Positions 1 to 18,947 of a stretch of DNA of 64,000 nucleotides are shown piece after piece. A program made the translations under genes and the position numbers. This DNA is from Companilactobacillus sp. (lineage in GTDB: Bacteria; Bacillota; Bacilli; Lactobacillales; Lactobacillaceae): contig NZ_JAKVLR010000001.1 of assembly GCF_022484265.1 (NCBI RefSeq), positions 1,674,001 to 1,738,000 of the forward strand, written 5' to 3'. The notes under the pieces are model-generated. The model made no database searches. It was not told the DNA's origin and saw only the letters and a list, made by a program, of their open reading frames with translations. How positions within the stretch are numbered: position 1 is the first letter of the stretch; every line of letters begins with the position of its first letter.

Positions 1-1
1 T

Positions 2-298
2 ATGCAGAAGCAATTGAATTTGCAGCAGGCAACATTAGCAGCAGAAAAAGAGAACGGAAAACTAGCTAAATACAATACTGAAAAGCGTCAGATAGAATCC
101 CAGCGTGCTACCGATCGTAAGAAGATGGTCGACAAGCTGATGCCACAGTATAACGAACAAGTCCAAAAGGTCAAAGAAGCATATAAAAACAATGACTCTG
201 ACAAAGAGGACCAGAAACAAGAACTGATCAACTTAATGAATGAGATCAGAAGTTATGGCGGAACAGTACCTGATTTAAAACTTTATATCAATAACTAA
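2..298 (+). CDS. C-terminal part of an unrecognised coiled-coil-like protein (probably cut by the window start)
   Basis: The frame is open from the first bases of the window to TAA at 296-298. The ATG at position 2 cannot be confirmed as the start because upstream DNA is missing. The 98 visible residues are rich in Lys, Glu and Gln (for example QATLAAEKENGKLAK and KRQIESQRATDRKK), which suggests a charged helical or coiled-coil segment. No catalytic motif, membrane segment or signal peptide is visible in this part. I do not recognise the family. The gene ends just before a bidirectional terminator and converges with the exporter genes on the minus strand. Confidence 0.6.
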   Translation: MQKQLNLQQATLAAEKENGKLAKYNTEKRQIESQRATDRKKMVDKLMPQYNEQVQKVKEAYKNNDSDKEDQKQELINLMNEIRSYGGTVPDLKLYINN

Positions 299-300
299 AA

Positions 301-335
301 AAGCAGCCTCCGACAGGAGACTGCTTTATTTTTTC
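301..335. terminator. Bidirectional intrinsic terminator between convergent genes
   Basis: The stem AAGCAGcCTCC (301-311) pairs with GGAGaCTGCTT (316-326) and is followed by a T-rich tract. On the minus strand it is followed by TTTTTTA. It overlaps the stop codon of the minus-strand exporter gene. Confidence 0.8.
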
Positions 336-775
336 GCACGAATCATTTTTAATCGTTTTACTGATGCTGCCGTATATGGTGTGGTGAATAATCCAATTGC
401 TAAAAACGACGCAATCAAGAAAGTTTGGAATCCTTGGTTGATCGAACCAGAGTAATTGTTTTGGACCATGTATAAGATAGTCCGATAAGCATTACCCCCG
501 GGAACAAGATTAACTAAGCAAGGGATAACGATAATATTTTCTGGCAAACGATATCTTCTGGCCAGAAAGTATGCCATTACTCCGATGATCAAAGCTCCAA
601 TATAATTGGCGATCAGTACGTTCATATGAAAGTAATTTTTTAATAGATAAAAGACGGTCCAACTCATTGCTCCAGTTAATCCGATGATTCCGGCTGCTCG
701 TCTTGGGGCATTGGTTATCAATGAAAATCCAATTGCCGATAGAGCACCTAATAGAATATTTAAAAAGATATCCAT
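326..775 (-). CDS. Threonine/serine exporter family, small ThrE_2/YjjB-like subunit
   Basis: This 149-residue integral membrane protein consists almost entirely of hydrophobic segments. It carries the family-typical stretch IPCLVNLVPGGNAYRT near residue 90. ThrE-type exporters are either one long protein or split into a small YjjB-like and a larger YjjP-like half; here the split form is seen, with the partner 9 nt upstream. The start follows AGGAGG at good distance. The family exports small amino acids or related metabolites; the actual substrate here is not shown by the sequence. It is the last gene of a two-gene operon that ends in the terminator at 301-335. Confidence 0.8.
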   Translation of the reverse strand: MDIFLNILLGALSAIGFSLITNAPRRAAGIIGLTGAMSWTVFYLLKNYFHMNVLIANYIGALIIGVMAYFLARRYRLPENIIVIPCLVNLVPGGNAYRTILYMVQNNYSGSINQGFQTFLIASFLAIGLFTTPYTAASVKRLKMIRAKK

Positions 776-784
776 GATAGCCTC

Positions 785-1543
785 CTAAAAAATAATTAAA
801 GCGGTTGCAATGCCGAAACCAATGCTGCTAGCCACTAGTAATGAATCGAGAAATTTGACGGAACTACTCAGAGCGTGCCGCATAACTAATTCCCGAATAG
901 CATTAGTGATTGCTACCCCAGGAACTAACGGCATGATTGCTCCAATGATGATCGTGTGGTATTGGGTCACTAAACCGATTCGTTTGAGCATTATCGCCGA
1001 TAAGGCAATTACGAATCCAGCAATAAATAAATCGGCGTATGGAAGCATTGATAGTTGCGACAAGTAAGAAGAGATCGTATAGCCGATCACTCCAACGACG
1101 AAACAGTAGAGGAAGTAATACAATGGCATTTCGAATAATAGCATCGGCGCCATCGAAACTAATCCTGCACCAAAGGCTTTTAATAGAAATGGAAAATCAG
1201 CTGTCCGCTTGTACTTATATAGATGGTTGATGTGTCGCGTAAAACCATCGATCGAAATGGTCTTATTTGCTAGTTGCCTGGACATGGTATTGATCTCATC
1301 GATCATCTGCAAGTTGGTACCGCCTAAGCGAGATTTAATAAATTTAAAATTCTGATGATTGATTTCGATGAAGATAGCTGTTACGGTTACGTAGCATTTG
1401 ACCTCAAAACCTAAAGATTGTCCGATACGTTCAACAGTATCTTCAACACGGTAAGTTTCAGCACCGCCGTTAACTAGTAGATAAGCTGTTTTAAGGCAAA
1501 GCGCAGACAAGTCGTTTTTGCTAATAGTTTCGATGTTTTCCAT
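785..1543 (-). CDS. Threonine/serine exporter family, large DUF1212/YjjP-like subunit
   Basis: A 252-residue protein with a soluble N-terminal part of about 110 residues, including the family-like segment GGAETYRVEDTVERIG, followed by about five hydrophobic segments ending LPYADLFIAGFVIALSAIML and related helices. This is the layout of the YjjP half of split ThrE exporters. The partner half starts 9 nt downstream, so the two are probably translated together and form one transporter. The start has AGGTGA upstream. The substrate (threonine/serine or another small metabolite) is inferred from the family only. Confidence 0.8.
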   Translation of the reverse strand: MENIETISKNDLSALCLKTAYLLVNGGAETYRVEDTVERIGQSLGFEVKCYVTVTAIFIEINHQNFKFIKSRLGGTNLQMIDEINTMSRQLANKTISIDGFTRHINHLYKYKRTADFPFLLKAFGAGLVSMAPMLLFEMPLYYFLYCFVVGVIGYTISSYLSQLSMLPYADLFIAGFVIALSAIMLKRIGLVTQYHTIIIGAIMPLVPGVAITNAIRELVMRHALSSSVKFLDSLLVASSIGFGIATALIIF

Positions 1544-1706
1544 TTGATCACCTGCTTTGATGGGGATAGAATTTGACAGAAGATATGAATCTTTTATAAT
1601 TATTTGAGGTACTTAACGGGAATGACTATCAATCAATCATATATGAAAAAATTGATAGCGGCTCCTATTAATAATTTATGTTTACGTTTAATATATAACA
1701 AATATA

Positions 1707-1736
1707 CTGACGGTAACTATAGTTAAGCTGTATAAT
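1707..1736 (+). promoter_or_regulatory. Likely sigma-A promoter of the LCP gene
   Basis: CTGACG at 1707-1712 and TATAAT at 1731-1736 with an 18-bp spacer, 55 nt before the start codon. Confidence 0.55.
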
Positions 1737-1790
1737 ACAACTTTATTAAAGATTTCCGCTCGAAAGTATTTAAACTCACGGAGTTAATTC

Positions 1791-2948
1791 ATGAATAATA
1801 ATAACAACAACATGTCTAGACAGAGACGTAAGCTTACGCATAACAATGCTTTAGCTTCCAACAACTCAGGTCCAGTCAACAAAGCTTTTTTAAAGATATT
1901 AGGTTTAGTTTTGCTGATAGCGATATTTGTTACTGGCGCCTATGGATTTAGACTATATGCTCAAGCTCAAGGCTCATTGGATAAGACCTTTAAGCCTTTA
2001 TCAGGCAAGCCAACCTCAACTAAGATCGCAGACAGTCAGCCAGTTTCTATCTTGCTTCTAGGTGTAGATACTACCGATAACGGGGTCAGAGATACGGAGA
2101 CCAACTATAAAGGTAATTCAGACACGATGATCGTTGTCACAGTCAATCCTAAGACTAAGAAGACTACAATGATGTCTATTCCTCGTGATACTATGACTCA
2201 GATCTGGAAGAATGAAGATAACAATACGAGAAAGATCCAGAAGATCAACTCAGCTTACAATATTGGTACAGAAAACAGTGCGGTCGTAACGACGGAAAAA
2301 CTGATCAATGTACCGATAGATTACTACGTTAAGGTCGATTTCAACTCGCTTGAAAAAATCGTTAATAGTGTCGGTGGAGTAGATGTTAACGTTCCGTTTA
2401 GTTTTTCATATGGTGACGTTGGCGAAACTCCATCTAACTTCACTAAGGGTGAGATGCACCTTAATGGTAAACAGGCTCTAGATTACGCTCGTATGCGCCA
2501 TGATGACCCTAACGGTGATTATGGACGTCAACAACGACAAAGACAGATCATTTCTGCCATTATCAAGAGTGCAGCTAGTGCTAAGACGTTTACCCACTTT
2601 AAAGATGTGTTAGACAGTATTTCGGATTCAATGACAACTAACTTGAGCTTTAATGATATGCAGACGATGTTCTTTAATTATCGTGACGCATCTAAGAGCA
2701 TTGCATCTGATCATTTACAAGGGTATGGTCAAATGGTCGGAGACGTTTCATACGAGTTAGCTCCAACTAAGGAGATCCAGCGTGTATCTAACAAGTTAAG
2801 AAAACAACTTGAGTTGCCTCACGAAACTATCAATAACGAGGAAACCAAGCTCAATCGATTAAATGAACGACAAGGCTTCTCATTTGATTACGATGGGGAC
2901 CAAGAACAGACGTATAAGATATTTAAAAACAATCAAACGTCAGAATAA
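1791..2948 (+). CDS. LytR-CpsA-Psr (LCP) family cell-wall glycopolymer ligase
   Basis: A 385-residue type II membrane protein: Asn-rich cytoplasmic tail of about 30 residues, one membrane helix (AFLKILGLVLLIAIFVTGAYGF) and an extracellular LCP domain from about residue 84 to 260. Family landmarks are ILLLGVDTTD, SIPRDT and the Arg-rich DYGRQQRQRQ, which in characterised LCP proteins bind the pyrophosphate of lipid-linked polymers. The family moves teichoic acid or capsular polymer from a lipid carrier to peptidoglycan. GGAG precedes the ATG, and the gene stands alone between its promoter and a downstream hairpin. Which polymer it handles cannot be told from the sequence. Confidence 0.9.
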   Translation: MNNNNNNMSRQRRKLTHNNALASNNSGPVNKAFLKILGLVLLIAIFVTGAYGFRLYAQAQGSLDKTFKPLSGKPTSTKIADSQPVSILLLGVDTTDNGVRDTETNYKGNSDTMIVVTVNPKTKKTTMMSIPRDTMTQIWKNEDNNTRKIQKINSAYNIGTENSAVVTTEKLINVPIDYYVKVDFNSLEKIVNSVGGVDVNVPFSFSYGDVGETPSNFTKGEMHLNGKQALDYARMRHDDPNGDYGRQQRQRQIISAIIKSAASAKTFTHFKDVLDSISDSMTTNLSFNDMQTMFFNYRDASKSIASDHLQGYGQMVGDVSYELAPTKEIQRVSNKLRKQLELPHETINNEETKLNRLNERQGFSFDYDGDQEQTYKIFKNNQTSE

Positions 2949-2957
2949 ATAATGTTT

Positions 2958-2992
2958 GAGGCTGAGGCAATCGAATTGTCTTAGCCTCTTAT
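2958..2992 (+). terminator. Terminator after the LCP gene
   Basis: GAGGCTGAGGCAA and TTGTCTTAGCCTC form a long stem around TCGAA. The following TTATTA is only moderately T-rich. Confidence 0.6.
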
Positions 2993-3012
2993 TATGTAGA
3001 GGATAAAATTTT

Positions 3013-4554
3013 ATGAGTGTTTTAGAAGTGCAACATCTCACGCAACAATTTTTAGATAAGCGGTTGTATGATGATGCCAATTTACAAGTTAATAAAGAAG
3101 ACCATTTAGGTATTACTGGTCAAAACGGTGTGGGTAAGAGTACCTTCATCAAAATACTGACAGGACAGCTGGAACCAGATGAAGGAAAGATCACTTGGCA
3201 AAAACATTTAACAGTTGGCTATTTGGATCAGCAAGCTAAGCTTACCGAAGGGATGACTATCCGTGAGTATCTAAAGACAGCTTATTCCAATTTATATGAA
3301 GCAAACGACAAGTTGACTGAGATCTATATGAATGATCCAGACGATGACGACTTGGAACAAGCTGGTAAATTGCAGGAATTGTTAGATGCTAATGATTTTT
3401 ACGAAATAGATACTAAGATCGACCAAGTTGCTACCGGACTAGGATTAGATGCAATTGGTTATGATCACGATGTTTCTAAATTATCAGGTGGACAACGTTC
3501 AAAGATCATCTTGGCAAAAATCTTACTAGAGAGTCCTGACATGATCCTATTGGATGAGCCAACTAACTATTTGGATACTAACCATATCGAATGGCTATCG
3601 GATTATCTCAATAACTTTGAGGGCGCATTTATCGTAATTTCCCATGATTACGGCTTTTTAGATAAGATCGTTAACTGTATTGCTGACATCGAATTTGGCA
3701 AGATCACTAAGTATACGGGTAGCTTGAAACAAGTTATGAAGCAAAAGGCTGCTAATAAAGAAACCTATATGAAGGCCTACACTAAGCAACAAGAAAAAAT
3801 CGCTAAGACGAAAGCTTATATTAGAAAATTTAAAGCTGGTTCTCGTTCAAAGAGTGCTAAGAGTAGAGAGAAACAACTCTCACATATGGATGTCTTGACG
3901 CCACCTGGTAATAAGACTATCGCTAGCTTTAATTTCCCATATAAGGAAATTCCAAGTTCACGAATGGTATTGGAAGTAAATGACTTAAAAATCGGTTACG
4001 ACAAGCCTTTGTTTGATCAGGAGCTTAATTTCTCACTAGTAAGTGGGGAAAAGATGGTCATTAAAGGATTCAATGGTATCGGTAAGTCTACTTTGATCAA
4101 AACCTTATTAGGGATGATTGAGCCCAAAGCCGGTAACTTTGATTTTTCAGAAGTCGTTAAGGTTGGTTACTTTAAACAGGACTTAGTGTGGAAGAGTAAC
4201 TTGGAAACACCATTTAAGGTAGTAAGTGAAGACCATCCAGAGTCGGATAACAAAGAAGTTCGTCAGCTATTAGCTAGAACTGGACTCACTAACCAACAAA
4301 TCATGTCGCCACTTAGATCGCTATCCGGTGGGGAGCAGACTAAAGTTAAATTGGCTGACTTGATGTTTGAGCCAACGAACTTTCTATTTATGGATGAGCC
4401 AACGAACCATTTGGATGATGAGAGTAAAGCATCGCTACGTAAAGGATTAAGAAACTACCCAGGGACTATGATCTTAGTAACCCATGAGGAGGATTTTTAT
4501 AGTAGCGATTGGATAGATAAAGTACTGGATATTGAGCAAATTAAAAAGAATTAA
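3013..4554 (+). CDS. ABC-F family ATPase (YkpA/YbiT-like)
   Basis: A 513-residue soluble protein with two ABC domains and no membrane segment. Domain 1 has Walker A GQNGVGKST (36-44), signature LSGGQ and Walker B ILLDEPTNYLD. Domain 2 has GFNGIGKST, LSGGEQ and FMDEPTNHLD. The linker between them is Lys/Arg-rich (FKAGSRSKSAKSREKQL), as in ABC-F proteins that act in the ribosomal E site. The family resolves stalled ribosomes or gives antibiotic protection; housekeeping YkpA-type is more likely here, as no resistance genes surround it. AGAGGA precedes the ATG. Confidence 0.88.
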   Translation: MSVLEVQHLTQQFLDKRLYDDANLQVNKEDHLGITGQNGVGKSTFIKILTGQLEPDEGKITWQKHLTVGYLDQQAKLTEGMTIREYLKTAYSNLYEANDKLTEIYMNDPDDDDLEQAGKLQELLDANDFYEIDTKIDQVATGLGLDAIGYDHDVSKLSGGQRSKIILAKILLESPDMILLDEPTNYLDTNHIEWLSDYLNNFEGAFIVISHDYGFLDKIVNCIADIEFGKITKYTGSLKQVMKQKAANKETYMKAYTKQQEKIAKTKAYIRKFKAGSRSKSAKSREKQLSHMDVLTPPGNKTIASFNFPYKEIPSSRMVLEVNDLKIGYDKPLFDQELNFSLVSGEKMVIKGFNGIGKSTLIKTLLGMIEPKAGNFDFSEVVKVGYFKQDLVWKSNLETPFKVVSEDHPESDNKEVRQLLARTGLTNQQIMSPLRSLSGGEQTKVKLADLMFEPTNFLFMDEPTNHLDDESKASLRKGLRNYPGTMILVTHEEDFYSSDWIDKVLDIEQIKKN

Positions 4555-4573
4555 ATTAATTGCAAAAAAGTAC

Positions 4574-4602
4574 TTGCAAAGGTCGAATTAAACTTGTATA
4601 GT
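4574..4602 (+). promoter_or_regulatory. rrn operon 1 promoter P1
   Basis: TTGCAA (4574-4579), 17-bp spacer, TATAGT (4597-4602). It lies about 290 nt before the 16S gene and immediately after the ABC-F gene. Confidence 0.65.
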
Positions 4603-4690
4603 ATTATTTGTTGTCGCGACAGAGTGGCAACGAAGTCAAGCGAGACAAGCGATAGCGAGTCGAGTTTGAAAAATTACTTTAAAAAAGTTG

Positions 4691-4719
4691 TTGACATCAT
4701 GTTGATATCTTGATATAGT
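4691..4719 (+). promoter_or_regulatory. rrn operon 1 promoter P2 (extended -10)
   Basis: Perfect TTGACA (4691-4696), 17-bp spacer, TATAGT (4714-4719) preceded by TG at 4711-4712. A hairpin at 4730-4758 would lie at the very 5' end of the transcript. Confidence 0.8.
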
Positions 4720-4886
4720 AATTAAGTTACTTGTTAAGCGCATTTCGTTCTTAACAAGTGGGTAGACCTTTGAAAACTGAACAAAGTTTTAACGCAAATT
4801 GTGTAGGCCTTAAGAGATTAAGGTAAACAAAGCAATAAATAACGAAGTCAGTTCGTTAGTAATAATAAATGAGTCACAAACAATCA

Positions 4887-6469
<1,583 letters not shown>

Positions 6470-6545
6470 GGTACTTAGGTACCACGGAATACACAAGTTA
6501 AAACTTTGTTTAGTTTTGAGAGGTCTACTCTCGACAAGGCTTATT

Positions 6546-6620
<75 letters not shown>

Positions 6621-6651
6621 TAAAGAATGAAAACATAATATAAAGCACCAT

Positions 6652-6724
6652 GGGGGTTTAGCTCAGCTGGGAGAGCACCTGCTTTGCAAGCAGGAGGTCA
6701 TCGGTTCGATCCCGTTAACCTCCA
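6652..6724 (+). tRNA. tRNA-Ala (UGC), operon 1 spacer
   Basis: Acceptor GGGGGTT pairs with AACCTCC, the anticodon loop holds TGC (CTTTGCAAG), and the T-arm is GGTTCGATCCC. CCA is not encoded. Confidence 0.95.
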
Positions 6725-6861
6725 TCGGTGGAAATTTCTGACAGAAGTTTCCACCACCTCGTACCTTGAAAACTGGATATTAAGAAATAATGAATTAGAG
6801 AAACACCGAAAACTGCGGACAGAGTAAAATCTGTCAAAAAAGAATTACCTTTGTAATTTAA

Positions 6862-9779
<2,918 letters not shown>

Positions 9780-9854
9780 AGTCAGCAGTAAGTAAGAGTT
9801 TGTTTAATCATTATAATTAATATCTAGTTTTGAAGGTACGAGGGAACACCAAAG

Positions 9855-9971
9855 TGTGGTGGCGATAGCAAGAAGGATACACCTGTTCCCATGCCGAACA
9901 CAGAAGTTAAGCTTCTTCACGCCGAAAGTAGTTGGTGGGAAACTACCCGCGAGGATAGGTAGTTGCCACGC
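9855..9971 (+). rRNA. rrf: 5S ribosomal RNA (operon 1)
   Basis: TGTGGTGGCGATAGC at the 5' end pairs with GTTGCCACGCA at the 3' end. The conserved CCCATGCCGAACACAGAAG is present. Confidence 0.95.
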
Positions 9972-9980
9972 AAGGTGAAA

Positions 9981-10017
9981 GAGAGCGATGAGAGAGATCT
10001 CGTTGCTCTCTTTTTTT
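9981..10017 (+). terminator. rrn operon 1 terminator
   Basis: GAGAGCGATGAGA pairs with TCTCGTTGCTCTC and is followed by seven T. Confidence 0.92.
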
Positions 10018-10088
10018 GTCCTGTTTTTTCAATTGATAAACTCTTATGATTAGGATATAACATCAATTTTTACGAAAATGACAAACAA

Positions 10089-11301
10089 ATGAAACTAGTT
10101 GCTAGTTGTAGGAATCAGCATCAATGCTCAATAAATGAATGTTGCGATTATGTCGCCCGACAGTGACGACTTCATCTTTCAAGACTCGTTTTCAAGCAAT
10201 CTAAATGGCGTCGATCAAGTTAAGGATCAGATCATAAATCTTTGCAGTACCAAAACGATTGATTCTATCATCGTCGGCCAAGAATTTATTCGTTTTTATC
10301 AATTCAGCCCGGCAGTCATACTCCAAAATTCTACCGAACTTTCTGATTATGAGATCGAACTCGTCAGGGTCAATTCCAACGAGATCATCAAATTCAACGA
10401 TGGCGGATCTAGGTCAGATGCATACTACATCGCCGAACTTCTCAAATCAGATGGACACTCGGAAAACGTTTTGCAAAACGAGAAATATTTAGCCTTGCAG
10501 CGACTGACTCGCTTACGCTGCGATTTGGTTTTTTCCATGGTCAGAGCTAAGAAATGTTTTATCAATGATCTCTTTTACAAAGTAAATCAGTCTTCTGAAA
10601 CTGATGATTTAATGTCGAATTCCAGGATCATTGCGATTATAACGGAAGACCTGACCTCCGAAGGGATAATGAAAATGTCTATCGATGAGTTGCTGTCTTA
10701 TGCCAACAATCACGGAGAGGGATCAATTGATTTAAAAAATTTTGCTCGATCGATAAAAGATGTTAAGCATCACGCGTATGTCTTGGATCAATCAAACAAT
10801 AATTCTTTAGACATCGTTTTGTCAGTCTATTATAAAGCGATTCGGACTTATCAAAAAACTCTTCGTGAGCTTGATGACAGTATTGAACATATTCTGAATT
10901 CATTATTCGAAGTAGATATTTTAAAATCATTGCCAGGAGTCGATTACGTATACGCTGCCGGAATCATTGCCGAAACCGGAAATGTAGAAAGATTTGATAA
11001 GGAATCACAGATTGCAAGTTACGCCAAGCTAGGAGGAAACAATCGATCATCTTCGGTAAATTTAGATAGTACCTCACGACCGCATTCAAGAGACATGTAC
11101 CTGCATCAGTATTTAGTTGAAGCGACAAATCAGTTGATAGTACATGATCAGATGTTTGCCGATTATTTTGAAAGACAAAAGCAAAAAGCTCTCACTAATC
11201 CAAGAAGACGGGCACTGACTCTTGCGACCAGAAAATTCGTCCGAGTACTAGATTACTTGCTTAGAGAGCATCAGACTTTTGATCCTAGCAAACAAGGTTA
11301 A
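10089..11301 (+). pseudogene. IS110-family transposase, 5'-disrupted pseudogene
   Basis: The long open part starts at ATG 10135 and gives 388 residues. The C-terminal Transposase_20 region is clear (LKSLPGVDYVYAAGIIAETG), and the N-terminal RuvC-like part keeps the Glu (IVGQEFIRFY). The true start was probably ATG 10089: its frame is shifted by a perfect 7-bp tandem duplication (CTAGTTG at 10095-10101 and 10102-10108). Beyond it the sequence reads VVGISINAQ, then TAA at 10132-10134, then MNVAIM, aligning with the family start VGIDVSK. The first catalytic Asp is thus Ser in a severed segment, and the first Asp of the family TDxxDA motif is also Ser (GSRSDA). No ribosome site precedes ATG 10135. 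It lies between the two rrn operons, and its element ends are not visible. Confidence 0.88.
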
Positions 11302-11811
11302 GAATGACAATATCGTCAGAGTAGTTCTGTCTTTTAATAGCCATAGGTAGCAAATAATGTCGATTTGAATCAATCTGTCGAGTGATTGCATCAAATACGC
11401 GTTTGTTGATACAGTTTCTTCAGTGGAGTTATACTGTTTAATTCATAGGGGTAAGGAACAACTAGTATAAGTCTGCAAAGAAGTATTGATGTTTGAAAAA
11501 AAATTTTCATGAAGTAAAATGAGAATAAATGCTGGTATAACAATGTTTTTTGATCATTAAATCTTGCATGTCATGAATTTATTTTGAAAATGTAATATTT
11601 AATAGTGACAAATGGAATTTCGTAATATATACTAAGTATCTAGATATTTCCAGTAGGTAATGTATACCAATAATGAATTTGGATTTCTGATTCAAAGAAT
11701 TATGTAGTGAGCATTTGCTGATGTGGGAAACATAGCGTTGCAAGTGATGCAACACCCGTAAGGGTTCTGAGTAACTGTTAAATGAATTTTGAAAAAAAGT
11801 TTCAAAAGTTC
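11302..11811 (+). other. Gene-free stretch between the IS110 pseudogene and rrn operon 2
   Basis: About 500 bp of AT-rich sequence without an open frame I would support. It may include the 3' flank of the degraded insertion element. Near 11743-11765 there is a small inverted segment (GATGCAACACCCGTAAGGGTTC). No terminator was seen. Confidence 0.5.
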
Positions 11812-11840
11812 TTGACTTAAGTTAACTTGGTTGTTATGAT
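11812..11840 (+). promoter_or_regulatory. rrn operon 2 promoter (extended -10)
   Basis: TTGACT (11812-11817), 17-bp spacer, TATGAT (11835-11840) with TG at 11832-11833. The upstream sequence differs completely from operon 1, so the two operons have separate promoters. Confidence 0.75.
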
Positions 11841-12007
11841 TATCTAGTTGCTTGTTGAGACACATAAATGTCTAACAAGTGGGTAGACCTTTGAAAACTG
11901 AACAAAGTTTTAACGCAAATTGTGTAGGCCTTAAGAGATTAAGGTAAACAAAGCAATAAATAACGAAGTCAGTTCGTTAGTAATAATAAATGAGTCACAA
12001 ACAATCA

Positions 12008-13590
<1,583 letters not shown>

Positions 13591-13666
13591 GGTACTTAGG
13601 TACCACGGAATACACAAGTTAAAACTTTGTTTAGTTTTGAGAGGTCTACTCTCGACAAGGCTTATT

Positions 13667-13741
<75 letters not shown>

Positions 13742-13772
13742 TAAAGAATGAAAACATAATATAAAGCACCAT

Positions 13773-13845
13773 GGGGGTTTAGCTCAGCTGGGAGAGCACC
13801 TGCTTTGCAAGCAGGAGGTCATCGGTTCGATCCCGTTAACCTCCA
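13773..13845 (+). tRNA. tRNA-Ala (UGC), operon 2 spacer
   Basis: Identical to the operon 1 copy: anticodon TGC, acceptor GGGGGTT/AACCTCC, no encoded CCA. Confidence 0.95.
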
Positions 13846-13982
13846 TCGGTGGAAATTTCTGACAGAAGTTTCCACCACCTCGTACCTTGAAAACTGGATA
13901 TTAAGAAATAATGAATTAGAGAAACACCGAAAACTGCGGACAGAGTAAAATCTGTCAAAAAAGAATTACCTTTGTAATTTAA

Positions 13983-16900
<2,918 letters not shown>

Positions 16901-16975
16901 AGTCAGCAGTAAGTAAGAGTTTGTTTAATCATTATAATTAATATCTAGTTTTGAAGGTACGAGGGAACACCAAAG

Positions 16976-17092
16976 TGTGGTGGCGATAGCAAGAAGGATA
17001 CACCTGTTCCCATGCCGAACACAGAAGTTAAGCTTCTTCACGCCGAAAGTAGTTGGTGGGAAACTACCCGCGAGGATAGGTAGTTGCCACGC
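16976..17092 (+). rRNA. rrf: 5S ribosomal RNA (operon 2)
   Basis: Same as the operon 1 copy, with paired ends TGTGGTGGC and GTTGCCACGCA. Confidence 0.95.
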
Positions 17093-17101
17093 AAGGTGAA
17101 A

Positions 17102-17137
17102 GAGAGCGATGAGAGAGATCTCGTTGCTCTCTTTTTT
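17102..17137 (+). terminator. rrn operon 2 terminator
   Basis: Same stem as operon 1, followed by six T instead of seven. Confidence 0.92.
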
Positions 17138-17686
17138 GTCCTGTTTATGTTGAAATTAACACTCCTAAATTCAAGTAATGGCTTAAGAACAGTGATAACA
17201 GGAGAATAATTTGATGTAATCATTAATTTAACGCATTCATATAATTGGTGGTCTTAAACATTGAACAAGTCTTTAGAATACGCATCTCAGCATTAGGACA
17301 ATAATAATAATTTTAAGTTCTGTTGATAAGAACTGAGTTAATAAATAAGAGTGGTTTGACCTAAGAAGGAATATTTTGATTAAATGTGAGATTGCCTATG
17401 GAAGTAAAATGTCAATTAAAAAAACGTACTTGCACAATGCGATACTTATGAAATCAAAGGGGGATTATACAAACAAGAAGGAAGAACAATTTCATGTTTT
17501 AAAAGAAGTCTCGTGATCAGGTGCAGTTCGAGACAGTATAAAAACATGTAGCTTTGAAAATACACTTATGATGACAACGATAATAATTTTGCATAAAGGA
17601 CAAAATGAATGGTAGAACTAGTGGTGCAAATAATTGTATTTTTGTGAATAACATACGATGAATAATAACAAACGCGCAAATAAATT

Positions 17687-17756
17687 ATTTCCTGGGAAAT
17701 GTCGAATCAAATGTCACTTGGTAATTTGATGAGTGCAGCAAAATTTCCCGGGAAAT
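17687..17756. promoter_or_regulatory. Pair of related 14-bp palindromes, possible operators
   Basis: ATTTCCTGGGAAAT at 17687-17700 and the perfect palindrome ATTTCCCGGGAAAT at 17743-17756. They differ at one base and start 56 bp apart. GC-rich palindromes stand out in this AT-rich stretch and resemble dimeric regulator sites. No flanking gene explains them. Confidence 0.4.
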
Positions 17757-18910
17757 AGTTTTACTTAGTTATTAAAAGTAATCCGTATTTGAATGAAGCC
17801 TTAAATATCTACCAAAGTCTCTGAATAAATCAATTGTGCACAAAAGAATATCTGAGATATTAGGTACTCTTGAATTCTGAATTAAAATTGCAAATGCATG
17901 TTTTATGATGTTACTTGTGAGTGATTAGATTATAAAAGATGCAATTGACGTTTGATTATAAAACCAAGCCTGCTACGAACGTTTTCAACAATTCAACATA
18001 AGTACAACAGACATGTCGAAATTGGATAGAATTCGATTTCGATGATTAACTAATCATACAATCAAATCATATTGATTTTTGATGTACATATACTTATACA
18101 CTTGCATTCAATTCTCTGAGTTCAAATAAACATGAATCGGAGTTGAATGATGATTTATATCTAATCGAATTGATTGAAGTTTGCAAAAGGGTGATTTGAA
18201 TTAGTGAGATTTGTATTACTCTAATTTTTATAACATGCTTTCATTATTAAAATGCCACGACTTGAATTTTTACTTTTAAGGCTTCGTACTTGAATACAGT
18301 CAATGACTGTTTACTTTGATTGATCAATACGTTTTGAATATCATTAATTCCTAAAAATACGATTGTTATACATTAACACTTTTATCGGCTGTTTTTAAAT
18401 TCGTAAATCTAAGTATACTTATTCAGGATTATTTCAAAACAACAGGGAATCAAAATCACTTGAAATTTTGATTTTAAGAAGTCCTTTAACATTGATTCTT
18501 ACATCTCCTTTATTCAGTTTGTTTTTGAAAAAACATTTCTCAGTTTTAAATGTATGTCTAGTTATAGATCCGATGATATTGATTGCTAGTTTTTTAAACA
18601 TAAGTTTATTTCATATCAGTTTAATTATCGTTTGATTCCTTCAATTGAGTTGAAAAAATTAGTGATTCATTTGTTTATCTACTATATGTGTCTTTCAAAA
18701 CAAAACGCTTAAAAACTTCATTGCAACAAAGTTTACTTTGATACATAATTATCCATTAACTCATAATCATTTTAAATGTGTTATAACTTTTACAATTCAG
18801 AGTTGATTAAATATATGTTCTGCAACTATGCACTATTGATCTGCTAATCTACTTATGTTGTTTAAGAATCAACATATCAATTCATGCTTTGATTCATTCC
18901 TTACAAAACA

Positions 18911-18947
18911 AAAAAACACTTCCGGATAAATTGAGGAAGTGTTTTTT
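18911..18947. terminator. Bidirectional terminator inside the gene-free region
   Basis: AAAAAACACTTCC (18911-18923) pairs perfectly with GGAAGTGTTTTTT (18935-18947). It works on paper in both directions, but no gene ends nearby. Confidence 0.7.
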
